This document shows, one piece after another, positions 12,131 to 25,100 of a stretch of DNA of 64,000 nucleotides. The translations under genes and the position numbers were made by a program. The stretch spans positions 41,325,136 to 41,389,135 of the forward strand of contig NC_041008.1 of assembly GCF_004193775.1 (NCBI RefSeq), in the 5' to 3' direction. The notes under the pieces were generated by a model. The model was not told where the DNA came from. It was given only the letters and a program-made list of their open reading frames with translations, and ran no database searches. The DNA comes from Glycine soja. Taxonomy: Eukaryota; Streptophyta; Magnoliopsida; Fabales; Fabaceae. Each line of letters opens with the position of its first letter. The stretch's first letter is position 1.

Positions 12131-15100
12131 ATGGATGATGAAGTTGTTCAGCGAGTGTTCCATGAAGGAGGACGCGATTACTTCCAGCAACAGCCTTCGA
12201 CTTCTTCGTCTTCCTCTTCCATCCTCCAATCTCTCCCTCTCCATGTGGTATATTTTATATATGTATATATAGCATGCACCAATTTCATAATCGCTTTTTC
12301 TCATTTCTCGCTGAGATATAGGCTTTGCTTTTCAACGTTTTGCTTGCAATTTGGATGAACCGAGTTTGGCGTATGTTTATATATTCCTTGAATTTTATGT
12401 TTTTCTCCCCTTCCTCAATATTAGGGTTCGAATTCGAAGCTTAATTTTATAGGCTGTGTCTTTTTGTTTTTTAAACACTTGATAATTTTAGGTACTGATA
12501 AGCACTCCTAGTAGCTGAAAATTGAAAAATATAATTGATACCTTTCTATATAATAAGTTCACTGTCATCTTATCTTAGATGAGTGTGTGTGTGTGTGAGA
12601 GAGAGAGAGATTTTTGCTTATTACTGTGGCGAAATTTATATTTTGTACGTTGAATGGTACTGCTGTTAATGCATGTTGAAATTTTACATATAAATAAGTA
12701 CACCTAATAACTAAGTAGTAAAATTGATTTCCTTTGTGATATTCAGTTCACTATTGTCTTATAATTGTTTATTTTTTTATTTGTTTGTGTGTGTGTGTGT
12801 GTGATTTGTTACAAAATTAATATTTTGCTGTTTGAATGGAATTGCTATTCATGTATATTGAACTTTTGTATGCTTAATTTTTCATGATTCTTGAAATTTG
12901 TGGTAAGTATTGCTAATATGTGGATGAAATGGTGCAGTCTTTTGATCATGGATACTATTTGTTGGTAAAATCTATCCAAGAACTCCGAGAGAAAAAAGAT
13001 GGCCTTGTTACAGTTGGCATTGGTGGACCAAGTGGATCTGGTAAAACTAGGTAAGGTACTGATAGTGTTGCCAATGCATTATTTTGAATATGTATTGCTG
13101 AAGTAAGGTTTATGCTGCTGCTTTATTTGTTTTTTCATTTTCATGGTTCCTAAAGCTTAACAGAAAAGGTGGCATCTGTTATTGGTTGTACTGTTATATC
13201 AATGGAGAATTATCGTGATGGAGTTGATGAAGGGAATGATGTGGATTCTATAGATTTTGATACCCTGATCAAGAATCTTGAGGTTTGCATTTGCTTCTCT
13301 TTTACTTTGCCATGCCTAAACTGCTGGTCTCATGGTGTTGCAAGGCTGATCCTTACAAAGCCATTAAATTTTATGCTTTACTTTTTGGCCTTTTCTAGCT
13401 TTATATGTTATATTTGTAAAATCCAGCATTCCAGAAATCTGATTCTGACCAAAACTAACAACACCATGAGATAAAAAAAAGAGAATAGACTGTTGGTGAA
13501 GTAATTATCTGCTTGTTTTCTTTTGGACTGAAACAGATTAGGTCATGTGTCAATTTAACATGTACTGTTTAGGACTAGCTTATGGTTTTAGTAACAAATG
13601 CCAATGAGTCTTATGTTGCTCTGGGCTATATATATATATTTTTTAATACTTTGTTAACGAGCTTCCTCTGTTTTAATTAGGATTTGACTAAAGGCAATGA
13701 TACATCAATCCCAGAGTTTGACTATCAGCAAAAGAGGCGTGTTGGCTATAAAGCAATAAAGAGCCCTTCATCTGTGGTGGTAAGCTAAACTAATTGTAGT
13801 TTTGGTTTTGGAGGAGTTCTATGTTTTTAGGTTTTACTTATTTATTTCTTTTTATACAATTGGTTTCAGGTAATAGTTGATGGCACATATGCATTGCATG
13901 CAAAACTGCGGTCTTTACTGGATATTCGAGTTGCTGTGGTAAATTGTTTTTTTGTTTTTTGTTTTCTTAATATTGCAATAATTTTATGTCCTTCACTATG
14001 TTTTCAATTTCTTACAAGTTTCAAAATAATACAGAGCATATATTTTGATAAATCAGGTTGGTGGTGTTCATTTTAGCCTGCTTTCTAAAGTTCGCTATGA
14101 CATTGGAGATTCTTGTTCACTGGATTACCTTATTGATAGCATTTTTCCATTATTTAGGAAACACATTGAGCCAGATCTTCATCATGCACAGGTTGGTTCT
14201 GTTCTTATTCTCACCTCTATATTTCACAGCTAATACTTTTTATTTCCCCTGCCCTTTTATTGGCAGATCAGAATTAATAACAGCTTTGTCTCATCATTCA
14301 GAGAGGCAGTCTACAAGGTTAAATGCAGAAGTAAGGTGTGTCTGTCACCTATACATTAGTATAATGATTGTATTCCTCTATGTGAATTTAATTTTCTGAT
14401 TAGTCATTTATCAGTAAAGGTGCAAACAAGTCTATCTAGCCAAGTTGAACACTTGAAGTTCAAGCTTGGCTTCTGAAAAAGAAAGGTTGCTCATACTTAT
14501 ATTTAAATGGGCTAAATTAAAAGCATAAGCTTGACCTTTTTAAAATATGAAAGTTTAAGATTGACTCATTTATGACTTGAATTTTTTTCTCCTTGAATTA
14601 TTTTTAAAGTTTATCAAAGATGAATGGAGATGATAGATTTTTTTTTTAAAATAAGTTTAATGGTTTCTCATTTATAATATACAACAATAACAACAATAGT
14701 TTTATTGCACTAGGTGTGGTTGGCTAAATGAATTACTCGGATGCCATTTGCCCCAATCAAAAACCAAATTCTCAGGAATATTATTTATCCATTTTAATAA
14801 TTTCCTCCAATGTCCTTATTCTTGTCTCTTACCCTTTTCACAGAATTAGAAATCATGCAATCTACTCTTTTCCCCAGTGTCATTGGTGACCTTCTTTGCA
14901 CATGTCCAAACCATCTTAATTGATTTCTTGTGTGTGTGTGTGTGTGTGTTCTGGTGTACAAACTCTATGTTTTTAACTCTTAAATTTTGTGACAGTCTTC
15001 AGATGGACATTCAGGTTCTGCTTTTCAAGGAAATGAAGCCCAAACAGACAAGTTAGTATTTTGATTACAGAAATAATGAGTTTGGTGGTGACCAGTGTAT

Positions 15101-16095
15101 TTTATCTTTAGATGTTTCTTACTACAGTTCTAATATGTAGAATTTAAAATATTATCCCTGAATTTGTCTTGCTTTCAGTTTTATCGAAATGTACCTTAGA
15201 CCACCTTCAGCTAGTGAAGAAGCAAGGATAAATGATTGGATCAAAGTGCGGCAGTCTGGAATTAGATATTATTTATCACTTGGTGACCAGAGGATTGTTG
15301 ACAAGAATTTCATTATCAGGCCTAAAGCTGAATTTGAGGTATGAATATTTTTCATTTCTTTTTCATTTTATTCATTTCCTTTCTTCTGATAAAAAAACTA
15401 ATAAGCAGCATGAGTGGTGTATCTCATATGCACAAATTAGGTAAAGGATATATTAGCAAAGCACTGTATCTTCCCTCTAGTTTAAACCTGCTGATTACAA
15501 CAAAAGTATGTATTAAGAAGAAGGCCTAGATTTTTATCCTGTCTGTGCTTAAATTTTTTTGTGGTATATGCAAATTGTAAATGTTCCCTTCAAGCTTAGT
15601 TGCCACATTAAAATAGTTAGCACTTGAATTGCTAAACATCTTTCCTATGCCCATCCCATCACTTAGATGCTGTCCTGTTCAATAATGCTGGGAACTTAGA
15701 ACTTTAAAGGCATAAGTTAGCATCCTTCCTAGATAGCACTATTCAGTATATACATTTTGGATAGCTTCATCGTTGGATGGAAATTACAACTACAGTGTAG
15801 AAATTATATATATATATTCTTAATTATAATATTAGACATTTTAGGAATGGTTTCTATTTTGATTTCTGGATAAACCAGAGGCTACAGCATAATACTTTTG
15901 TGGTATGATTATTTTTATTTTTAAAGTTAATGTCTTCTTAATTTTTGGGTTTGGAAGGGAGTCTGCAAGAGGCGTGACTGGTATTGCAGAATAGGGATTA
16001 GAACTGACCTTTGTCAACATGTCAACGTTTATATTTTGAGAATGACTTCACTTTGAATGATGAGGACAAGGCATAGATCATTGTATTCCATTGAA

Positions 16096-16146
<51 letters not shown>

Positions 16147-19100
16147 CAGGATGAAGTTATGCAGGAATTCAGAAAGTGGAGATTTGGAATTAAAGTGTTT
16201 TCTTTTTATTTTTATTTACATGGCGATTTTTTTTTGTTATTAAGCTTGATAAAATATTTTATTTAGTCCTGGTTCCTCTTCCTTGTATTCTTCTTACACT
16301 TATAATGTACCCTGGTTATGTCTCCTTTAGCATTTTATTCTGTTAAACTTATTATCCATCAAGAAAAAATAAACCTACTCTTTTTTAGCAGATTTTTGTT
16401 TGCTTTATGATTTTGATGTTGGAACAGGTTGGTCGAATGACATTGGGCGGATTATTGGCTCTTGGGTACATTGTTGTGGTTAGTTATAAGCGCGCCTCCA
16501 CAACTGTTAATAATGGCAAGGTTTCAATGTCTTTTGAAACCATTGATGTTCTTGGTGAGACATTCATGGTGATGAGAGGAACTAATAGAAAGGTATATAC
16601 TTTTTTCTTATCACACTAGATTATGTTCCATTTAAAATTCAATCTTCTTGACTGCATTTACTCTTTACTTTCAAGGTACTCATCAGTCATCATGTTCATT
16701 TTATGCAAATAATCTTATTGTAGATTTCATTATATTTCCTGTTGTTTCCTTGTTTGATGAAGAGTCTAATAATCATATAAATAAGATTTAATGCTCTGTA
16801 TCAGATTTAAATTTCCTTGTTTTCTTCTCAGTTTTTGGAGGGTTTCTGATCCTTGCACAGTGAACTTTTTTTTTCTTGAACAATTTCTTATATGAAAAGC
16901 TTTGCTTGGTCCTCACTCCTAGTAGATCATGATTGTTTTATGGGTAAAATATGTTTTTAGTCCCTGTAGTTTTAAATAGATCAATTTGGTCCCTACATAC
17001 ACCTTATAAAATAGGTGTATTTAGTCCCTACTCACTGACGACAAAGGAACCAAATAGGGACTAAATCCACCTATTTGTTTTAAACGTATGGGGACCAAAT
17101 TAATCGATTTGAAAATACAGGGACTAAAACCAAGTTTTACCGAAAGTATAGGGACCAAAAATATTTTACTGTTGTTTTATTTCCTTCCTTTTTATATTAA
17201 ATGACATTTTTTTTTGTTTTCCATGTTAACTTTCTGTTTCTGCTCAGTCTGATTATGCCTTTTCTGGTTGATAATATGCTGGAAAAAAAATCTGCAGACT
17301 GTTGGAACAGAAGCATTAAGGATGGGCATTAATGGACCTTGGATTACTAAATCATATCTGGAAATGATTCTTGAAAGAAAAGGTAGGGATTTGGATGCTC
17401 TCTCCCTTTAATACCGTTTATGCACATTTGATTAATTCAGTTATTTTTCTTACATGTGATGATGACTGCTATAATAGGAATATTTGTTTGATTTGAGGAG
17501 TGAGGACAACATTTGGTCTGTTAGCTTTATGACAACTTGAATTGTCTAATCAGTAGATTATCTTATTATCAAGCCCAGTGGAAAGATAGGTGCAGAGTGC
17601 CTGTCTGTACCCATTGTTATTTTTTTATTTTTTATAAATGCTAATTTTTTTAAACAATATTTATCTTATTAACAGTTTAATATAATTAATTTGACATGAG
17701 TATGTAAGAAAATAAATAGTGAGTGGTGTAGTGGGTGGTTTAGGGAGTTGTTACAGGGAAAAGTGGTCCAATAAATTGTGGAAGACCAAAAAGGGTATTA
17801 TTCCCTTTATTATAGTTATTATAGGTTATAGATAAAAACAAAAATAATTTCCTTATGTTGCATTGATTTGTATTTAACAATGAATTGTGCGATTGTTGTT
17901 ATGCCTTCTCACTTTCACATGCAGGTGTACCTCGTCTTAGTACACCACCACTTGTGTCTAATACAACTGTGCCTGGTAGTCAAGAAACCATGATCGCTGC
18001 GCCAAAGCCAATTCGTGTTACCCCTAACCTTGTTACCGGGCTTGATGATTTACCTCAGCCGTGGACTCGATCTCCAACAAAATCTAAAATGGAACCTGTT
18101 GTGGCTGAATGGCATTTCATATCTTCAGATTCTTCCCTGCCTGACAACTCAGTCCTAGGTATTTTCCTTGAATTGGAGGATGTAGCTAATTTTGGAGATG
18201 ATTTCTTGCATGCTTACTTAAGATTTCCATTGTGTCAAGACTTCTCTCATGAAGCAACCACAGATCCTTCATCTTTCAGGGATAGTGTTAGGCTTGCTCC
18301 AATGCCTGATTCATTTGACTTGGATAGGGGATTGCTTTTGGCAGTTCAAGCAATACAAGTAAGGAGTAGAAACCTGTAAATTTCTTCTGCGCCTCATGTT
18401 TTGAAGCTAACAATTCCATAGGACATGCATATTTATATGCTTGATAAAATCCTATATGCTTATTTATCTTTGTTCCAGGCATTGTTGGAGAATAAAGGTG
18501 TCCCAGTCATAGTTGGAATCGGTAATATGGATGTTTCTTGATACCTCATCCTCCTTCCTTTGTGTGTGGTTGTGCTTCGCCCCATTTACCTGGATTGACT
18601 TCAACTGTCTTTGTTTCTTGTTGGAATGGGATTCCCTGCTGTCAAAAGCATGTGCACAAAATCTCCACCCTTAAGTTTTATCTTTCATACATTAAAAAGT
18701 TAATGGAATATTAGCACAAAAATATTTAAACCATTGGATCTTGAATGTTTCCTGCTGTCACATAGCTGACTGCAGGGAATCCAAATCCTTCCCTATCCCT
18801 TCAATTAGAAAATGACAAGTGGTTAAAAATTAATAATCTTTCTCCTGGTTAAGTATTTTTTGCTTAAGTATCTTTTTCTATCTGGGTAGATAGGGAAGGA
18901 AACACAAAATGGGTACAGCTGAATTAGTTTCCATGCAGCCATGCTCCCTGCAGATTGTTGTCTTTCTTTGCCACACCACTTGGAAAGAAGTATACAGCTA
19001 GCTGTATTACAGAAACAAATCTAACAGCAAGTGGAATAACTTTTAATTATAAATTTATGAATAAAAACTAAAATTCTATATAAGGAGGCATTACAAAACA

Positions 19101-22100
19101 AGTGTATACTTATTTGAGGTGAAAAATAGCTAGTGAAAAGTATAAGGTCAATTTAGTTATTATTGTTTTAGAAATACCGTGTTGGTTCTTCACATGCTTG
19201 CTGATAAAGCTGGAAGCTAATTGAGCTGAACCAAGATAGGCCTATCTCAAACTTACCTTAAGGAAATGGAGCCCATTTTCTTGGTTCAAGCTCAGCTCAC
19301 CTTAAGCTCAAGAGCTACTCAAGTTTAATAAGCCAACATTGAGCCTTTTATTAATTGAATATATTATGCCCAATGATTTCAGCATGAATTTGTCTATAAA
19401 AATCATATTGAGCCTCTTTTTCTTCTGCTCTTTCTTTTGGTTACTGATGTACTGAATATTGCTAAATCAATTTTCCTTCATCTCAAAGGCTCAAAGCATG
19501 CATTTTTAACAGCTCTAGTTTTGATAAAATCATTGATCCTTAGGAATTTGTGCTTTTCAGGAGGTCCAAGTGGATCTGGGAAGACTAGTTTGGCTCATAA
19601 AATGGCAAACATAATTGGTTGTGAAGTAGTTTCACTGGAAAGCTATTATAAACAAGTAAAGGATTTTAAATATGATGACTTCAGTGCACTTGATTTATCC
19701 TTGCTATCAAAGGTAAGGTAATTGAATAGTTCAGATGCAGTTGATTGGGGCTCTGCATGATAATTGATTGATGCTGCACCTTTGTATATATAACTTCTTG
19801 TGTACTGATTTCTGTATAAAAATGTATATATTTCTTCTGAGAAATGAATATTTTTTTAATTTTTTTAACATGATATGTTAATCAAGTGTCACTACCTCTG
19901 GTTACCATTAATTCCTCCCCTTCATTGTTTGAAGTAATGAACAAGTTAATATGAAGCATTTGCTTTTAGAAGATGTAAACTTTTGCAAGGTTGGGAACAA
20001 CCTTGGTCAGACTTGATCCAGTTAGTAGTTCTGTTTGACAGAGAGAGTCAGCATGTTCTGTCAATTTCTCCAAAATTCTTCTCCCCTATCCTGAATGATG
20101 TGCCAGTCCAACTCAGTGCCGCAGTGCCATCAATTAAGTCTAAAATGCTGTAGTTAAGGATTTGAGGCCAAGGATAGATTTTTTTTTTGAATAATTTTCT
20201 CATCATTTTATAACTGTAAATTTGTAATTTATTATAAATATTTGATTGATGACTTGGCAATGTTGATTTGGAGTACCACATCATTTGGGATAAGGATTTT
20301 ATTAGTGACTTTCAGGATGGTTGCATTACACTGATAAAAATTATGCCACTAGAAGGGACCAGCTAGTTGTATGAAAAAAATTATGGTCCCTATTTGCTAT
20401 CCTCACCATAGCTACAACAACAAAGCCTTATTCTACTAGAAGTGACCAGCTATTTGGATAAAAAATTACACTGTTCTACCCAGAATCAAAATTCTAATAA
20501 ATGCATTTTGAATATGAAAATGTTGTTGTGGTCCAAAGGCTCAAATAAGATGATGGTATAATCTGTATTTACCAAAAAAGGAAGATGGTAATATCTCTTT
20601 GCTTTAAATGCTTGGTTAGTCAAATCTTTTGGATATTTTCAGCCATGTTACTAATGGATTATTTAACATTCTTATTCTCGAGTCCCTTGCAGAATATTGA
20701 TGACATAAGAAATGGTCAAAGAACAAAAGTACCTATATTTGACTTGGAAAGTGGTGCTCGGAGTGGCTTCAAGGAACTTGAAGTTTCTGAAGATTGTGGA
20801 GTGGTCAGTTATTAAACTAGTTCGCCCAACACCTGAAATTTGTTGCCTCCATTATAACTTTGTTTGTGAGATTTAATAGAATAGCCTGAAGTTGAAAAGA
20901 TATTATCTTCATTGCACTTTATTTTTGCTAACTCCATGAGAACATATATCTTACTAGATTTTGAATTCAGTGCTGATCGAAATATTAACATGGTAATGGA
21001 TTATTGCTGAACTTGAGATAGCCATTTTAGCTGTCAATAGCCAACCTTTCCAAATGCAACTACTATCAGGTGCCAACGTAGGAATATATATTATTTATTT
21101 CTAAAAGCTCCTTGAGCTTTAAGTTTGAACAAAATGCAAGCTTGCCTGAACCTTTTGCTGATATTATATTTTAACTAGAAGAAAGGAAAGCAAGAATTGA
21201 ACTCCTGATAACTTGGTCAGAGAAGTTTGATATCATGTCAGTGGACAACTTTTCCAAAAGATTGAGCTATTAGGTGTAGCTGCGTAGGCCTTGGAATGGT
21301 CTAAGCTCTAACATTTGTTTGATAGTATACCATGTTTGTTTGACCTGCTTATATCTTTGAAGTTCCCATGCCAATAGCTGCTCAGGAGTTTCCAAATGGT
21401 GTTAGAGCTTTACCCTTCATAGCTTGCTGGCTATGATGCTATGCTAAAAGTGCCTCCTAAGAATCGAATCACTATTGATCTGGCAAAGGGTGTCATTGAT
21501 TCATTGAGATACTAACTGCTGTATGGTGTGATTCCTGCATCCTTGAAATCCATGTCACTCTGGGGTTGGGGTACAGCAATTGATTTGTCCCAAAAATGGA
21601 CTGTATACACTATTTACACTTCACATCTAAAATGTTGTCTCGACCCACTTTTTACTTGTTTCCTTTTTTTTCACAAATCAAGGACACCAAAAAAATGAAG
21701 TGCAGCTATGCATGATAACTTGACATGTTATATACTCTGTCTGTATGCAGAATTCCGGATATAGTTTTCTAATCATGTTATGCTAGTTCTTTATTCCATT
21801 TCTTCAATGTGATTCTTGAGAGGCTATCTGTTAATTTTAACCAGATTATATTTGAAGGCATCTATGCTCTGCATCCTGATATTCGAATATCCCTTGACTT
21901 GTGGATTGCTGTTGTAAGAACGAGTCTCCATCTTCGAAAGCCATTTTCTGTTTCGTCTATTTTTTATTTGTTATTTTTGGGGCTAGGAAGCCTCTCACTT
22001 TGATTTTCTTATTTGAAACAGGTTGGAGGTGTTCATTCACATTTGATCTCACGTGTTCAAAGGGATAAGAGTAGAGTGGGGTGTTTTATTTCCCAAAATG

Positions 22101-25100
22101 AGATCATGATGACAGTGTTTCCTATGTTCCAGCAGCTCATTGAACCTCATCTTGTTCATGCACATGTTAGTGGATAATATACATTTCCCCCATATTTTAA
22201 AACTGCTTAAGAATTAATGGTTAAAGCCTTGATGATTTTAGATTTGTCAGTTGAACCATTAACGATCCATGTAAAGAACTACACTTCCTTACCTTTTATA
22301 TTGCTCTCTAACTATGCCTACTTTACAATAATATGTTATTCTGTTAATCTTGAGAGAAATACTTCGGCTTCATCCATGATTACTGACAATGTAATAAGTA
22401 ATAACAATATAAAACTTGGTTATTTTAGTTAATATTTATAGTCTGCTCTTTCTATTTGCTGCTCTCACCTGTCACCCTGGTGACTTGTTGGTCATGGGTT
22501 CGAATCCGGAAACAGCCTCTTTGCATATGCAAGGGTAAGGCTGCGTACAATATCCCTCTCCCATACCTTCGCATAGCGAAGAGCCTCTGGGCAATGGGGT
22601 ACGAAGTTTTTACCTGTCACCCTGTAGTTGCAGTATTGTTTCAGTTTTCTTTTTATTTTGGATAATGAATTGTTTTTGGAGAATTGATGGATATATGACA
22701 CATCATCATTTAATGTAAACTTGCAGCTTAAAATTCGAAATGACTTTGACCCTGTGCTTTCTCCTGAGAGTTCATTATTTGTATTAAAGAGTAACAAAAA
22801 AGTAAGTTTTATCTGTATTTAGATATATGTATTTATCTATCTATACATATTATGTGACAAGGTTTTGTTCAACATGTTTACTGAAGATAGCAATAAATAA
22901 CAGGTAGCATATCAAGATATTGTTGCAATTCTTGATTCAGCAAAATTTTGCAGTTCGGTGCAGAAATTTATTGATATTTATATAAGGCTTCCTGGGATCC
23001 CTTCTAATGGGCAGTTGAGAGATAGTGATTGTATTCGAGTCAGAATATGTGAAGGCAGATTTGCGTTGCTGATACGAGAGGTTGGGAATATTTTTATCTT
23101 CCCATTATTTGCTTGTTGATTCCTTAACACAATTATACATGTCAGTGTATAGTTACTGTGCCATTTTGATGATTTATTTTATTTGAAAATTTTCTTGTTA
23201 TCTTGTACATGTGTCAGCCTATCAAAGAAGGGAACTTTATCATTCAGCCTAAAGTGGATTTTGATATTGGCATTAGTACGGTTGCTGGTCTTCTTAATCT
23301 TGGGTAAGCCATAATTCAATGCAAAAAGATATTCTTATCCATTTATAAATCTTCAGTAAATGTACCACTACTATGTTTCATGTTGTCTGGATTCTATATT
23401 TCTATATTAAATGAAAGGGTAAGTGATTATCATCAATGTTAGTCGCTTGTCTATGTTTCAAGCATTGGGAAAAAATAAAATTCCCTATGCTGCTATCAAA
23501 CTTAGATAGGCAGAAGCAAAAAAAAAAGAATTTGATGTAACAGTAAAGGAGGAGAAAACACCAACAGTCAATGATATTTCTATACTGCTGGAGGCTGATT
23601 CTTTATTTTCTTTTACATTTTAAATCACTATCCAATATATTTTTCTTGTCCAGCTATGGGGGCTGGTGTTTGTTGTGATCCACTATCCAATATAGTTTTG
23701 AAGGACCAAACATGAAATTACTGTGTGACAATCAGGCTACTTTTCGTCTTTCTTCTAGCATAACTTTTCATGAAAGGACCAAACATATAGTGATTTACTA
23801 TCATTTTATTAAAGAAAATGTTCTTTCAGGTGAAATGTTATTTGCTTTGTAGCAAAAATGTTTACTAAATCCCTCAGAGGACCTCAAGTCGATTTTAATT
23901 GTAACAAGCTTTATGCATGTTATATATGCTCCACCTTGAGGGAGTGTGTTAGTATTAGTCACATGCTTCATATGCTTCACTGTACATTGTATTATTTCTT
24001 CGAATTACTAGATATTGTAATCTTAGTATATAGGAAATAGTGCCTATAAATAGTTATTACTACTGCCCTCATGCACTATTCTTGTATATAGATCTGATTA
24101 GATGTGTGGTAGCACACAATTCTTGAAGACCATTTTCCACTCTATCACTTCCTTTTTTGGTTTATTTGTTTGACCGTTAGTGTATTTACGAATCATCATT
24201 GATTTATTGATTGGTAGCACTTTCTGTCAGGTATCAAGCAGTTGCTTATATTGAAGCGTCTGCATTCATCTATCAGGATGGAAAGGTCACATGATTTATC
24301 TTATGACTTAGATTTGACTGAAAATATATGTTTCCATTAATTAGTTGATAAAATTTATAAGGCAGAGATGAACTTGTTCTTGGTTTCCTTTTCTCACAAA
24401 CTTGGCTGATCTTTGCACTGTGGGGATTCAAATCATTTTAAAAACTGAATTTTATAATGGATTGTGTTCACTAGAACTTGAGACCGGATTTATATTATGA
24501 TCATGAATTCTTGAACTGTTAACCATGTATTGATAGCTCTGCTTGGTGTAAGTATTGTGAATGTCAAAGAATCAACTGAAGATTTTGGGACAATTTATCC
24601 AAGTCTATTTTGACATCATTATTTTATTATAGAACTGGGTTTTAATGTAAAACTTTATCATAGAAAACAACAGTTATAAGGAGAAGGAAAATGGAAGACA
24701 ATGGAGAGATGCAAGATTCAGAGGGATGTCCCTAATTACTTAGGAATGGTTATAAAAGTTAGACCTCTATTTAGATAAATGCTATGACTGAACAATGGCC
24801 TTTATTCCCTTCACTTTTGGTGCCTCTATACAAAAAACTAATTACTTTGGGGTTTGCTATGCTTAGTAGAAATACTATATTATATTTTTTTTTTGCATAA
24901 TTATAAAAAATTGATATATTCACCTTGCTCTCACTACTTGATGGTGAGAATTTGTGGATTTTAATGTAAAAATTCATAAATGTGCTTAGTTTATAAATAT
25001 GCATCCCAAATGGATCTGCCTAATATATATACAAGGCGTAAATTCTTTTAATAGATAAGCTCATGAGCATGATAGCAGATAGCTCATTTGCAACTACAAA

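Noticed and set aside
11667..12304. ORFs antisense to the start of the kinase-CYTH gene, including one with an LSLSLSLS run
   Set aside because: The run is the (GA)n leader repeat read backwards; the sense strand carries the spliced gene.
12131..18521. Two separate neighbouring genes, one per kinase-CYTH module
   Set aside because: Exons 11 to 14 join in frame with good splice signals and there is no stop, promoter-like gap or new start between the modules; the last exon of module 1 has no membrane anchor. Only cDNA can settle it fully.
22467..22611. Possible tRNA gene (box B GGTTCGAATCC)
   Set aside because: There is no box A and no cloverleaf; surrounding phrases and the 13-bp duplication identify a SINE.
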